A stretch of DNA of 6,945 nucleotides from Bacteroidota bacterium (GTDB lineage: Bacteria; Bacteroidota; UBA10030; UBA6906), in NCBI GenBank assembly GCA_016844425.1, contig JAERML010000072.1:1-6945 (forward strand). The letters run 5' to 3'. Positions 6,056-6,945 of this stretch are shown in pieces. The position numbers were made by a program, and so were the translations under genes. The notes beneath the pieces are model-generated. The model did not search any database. It saw only the letters and a list, made by a program, of their open reading frames with translations, and was not told where the DNA came from. How positions within the stretch are numbered: the first letter of the stretch is position 1; each line of letters starts with the position of its first letter.

Positions 6056-6945
6056 ATGTCCAACGGAACATTAATTGTTGTCAACAGAAACACTCCCGCG
6101 GTCGTCGAGACGTTCTCCCGACTCGGAAAGGTGATTGCACTGGACACCCACGAAGTGACACGTGAATCCGTCCGGAATGCGGACGTCCTTGTCGTACGCT
6201 CAGAAACAAGGGTTGACCGCGGGTTGTTGGATGGAAGTCGCGTCCGCTTTGTTGGGACCGTTACCATTGGTACGGATCACGTGGATCTTGAGTATCTCGC
6301 TGCGAACGGGATCGGGTTTGCCAGCGCACCCTGGAGCAACGCCAACTCGGTGGCGGAGTATATTACAGCATTGTTGGTCTGGTCAAAAAGGACCGGCGAA
6401 GCCCTGAACGGAAAGACGATAGGAGTTGTGGGGGTGGGCAATGTAGGGAGCCGTGTTGTGCGCGTTGCCCGGGCACTCGGGATGAATGTGATTCTGAACG
6501 ATCCCCCGCTTGCGCGCAAGACCGGGGATCCGGCCTTCCTTCCGCTCGATGAACTTATGGGCGCGGGCGTTCTCACCCTTCACGTGCCCCTCGCCCGGTC
6601 CGGCTCTGACGCGACGTATCATTTGTTTGATGAAACCCGCCTCTGCAGGATGAAACGGGGGAGCGTCCTCATCAACACTTCGCGTGGTGCTGTGGTAGAG
6701 ACCAATGCACTGCGAGCGGTGCTTGCATCAAAGCAACTGTCGACCGCAATCCTCGATGTGTGGGAGGATGAGCCCGGGATCGATCTCACACTCCTAAATA
6801 ACGTGATGCTCGGGACCGCTCACATAGCAGGGTACTCCCTTGATGGAAAGCTCAATGCTCTTCGCATGGTGTACGGCGAAGTCTGCCGGTTCCTCGGCGT
6901 TTCTGTAGAACCGGACGTCCCCTCATCGGCTCACCCAGAGATCGA
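6056..6945 (+). CDS. pdxB: Erythronate-4-phosphate dehydrogenase, 3' end cut by the window
   Basis: This enzyme oxidises 4-phospho-D-erythronate with NAD in the cytoplasm, the second step of the DXP-dependent pyridoxal 5'-phosphate pathway. The visible 296 residues contain the substrate-domain segment GTVTIGTDHVD and the NAD-binding GVGNVG (126-131), followed by NDPPLARKTGDP. The DPP stretch is characteristic of PdxB within the D-2-hydroxyacid dehydrogenases and argues against SerA. The catalytic triad is R210 (TSRGAVV), E239 (VWEDEP) and H256 (TAHIAGYSLDGK), with the spacing of known PdxB proteins. The C-terminal dimerisation domain lies outside the window. The ATG at 6056 fits the family N-terminus but has no close Shine-Dalgarno. 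GGAGGT at 6028-6033 is 22 nt away. An in-frame GTG at 6032 would overlap it. Neighbouring genes give no further B6 context. Confidence 0.93.
   Translation, partial: MSNGTLIVVNRNTPAVVETFSRLGKVIALDTHEVTRESVRNADVLVVRSETRVDRGLLDGSRVRFVGTVTIGTDHVDLEYLAANGIGFASAPWSNANSVAEYITALLVWSKRTGEALNGKTIGVVGVGNVGSRVVRVARALGMNVILNDPPLARKTGDPAFLPLDELMGAGVLTLHVPLARSGSDATYHLFDETRLCRMKRGSVLINTSRGAVVETNALRAVLASKQLSTAILDVWEDEPGIDLTLLNNVMLGTAHIAGYSLDGKLNALRMVYGEVCRFLGVSVEPDVPSSAHPEI

Noticed and set aside
6056..6945. SerA-type D-3-phosphoglycerate dehydrogenase as the identity of the last gene
   Set aside because: The DPP stretch after the Rossmann motif and the HIAGYSLDGK segment are PdxB features, and the triad spacing fits PdxB. 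SerA lacks these.

Overview
No single phylum is certain, but this looks like a bacterial chromosome of moderate GC (about 54% by eye). Shine-Dalgarno signals vary in strength: good in front of the Smr gene, weak or badly spaced in front of several others. The tRNA genes do not encode CCA. A PdxB-type vitamin B6 enzyme and a palindromic intergenic repeat of the 'AATTTCG...ATTGCGGATT' kind would suit the Bacteroidota/Chlorobiota/Ignavibacteriota side of the tree. That placement is inference with low confidence.

Layout. (1) 1-2770, plus strand: the tail of a heavy-metal-associated (HMA) domain protein, probably a CopZ-like copper chaperone; then a complete P1B-1 copper-exporting ATPase (CopA type); then, after a 27-nt gap, a small Smr-domain protein. 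Spacing suggests one transcript. (2) 2785-3918, minus strand: a complete GT4 glycosyltransferase, convergent with the Smr gene (14 nt apart). (3) 3919-4423: an intergenic region with a good sigma70-like promoter, then a small ArsC/Spx-family thioredoxin-fold protein. (4) 4424-5210: a poorly coding stretch. Its minus strand holds a possible 77-residue membrane protein and what looks like a decayed two-helix membrane protein, with an in-frame stop near the start and a frameshift. (5) 5211-5381, minus strand: a small unrecognised protein with a good ribosome binding site. (6) 5522-5965: a promoter followed by tRNA-Pro(TGG), tRNA-Arg(TCT) and tRNA-Glu(TTC), with an imperfect palindromic repeat between the last two. 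(7) 6056 to the end: the 5' part of pdxB (erythronate-4-phosphate dehydrogenase), cut by the window edge.

Functionally, the chaperone and ATPase form a standard cytosolic-Cu(I) delivery and export pair. The remaining genes are housekeeping or surface-glycan functions with no visible shared pathway. I found no CRISPR array, transposase, phage module or convincing new multi-gene system. The items most worth checking are the decayed membrane gene, the small minus-strand protein beside the tRNA cluster, the palindromic repeat inside that cluster, and the copper-ATPase/Smr linkage.
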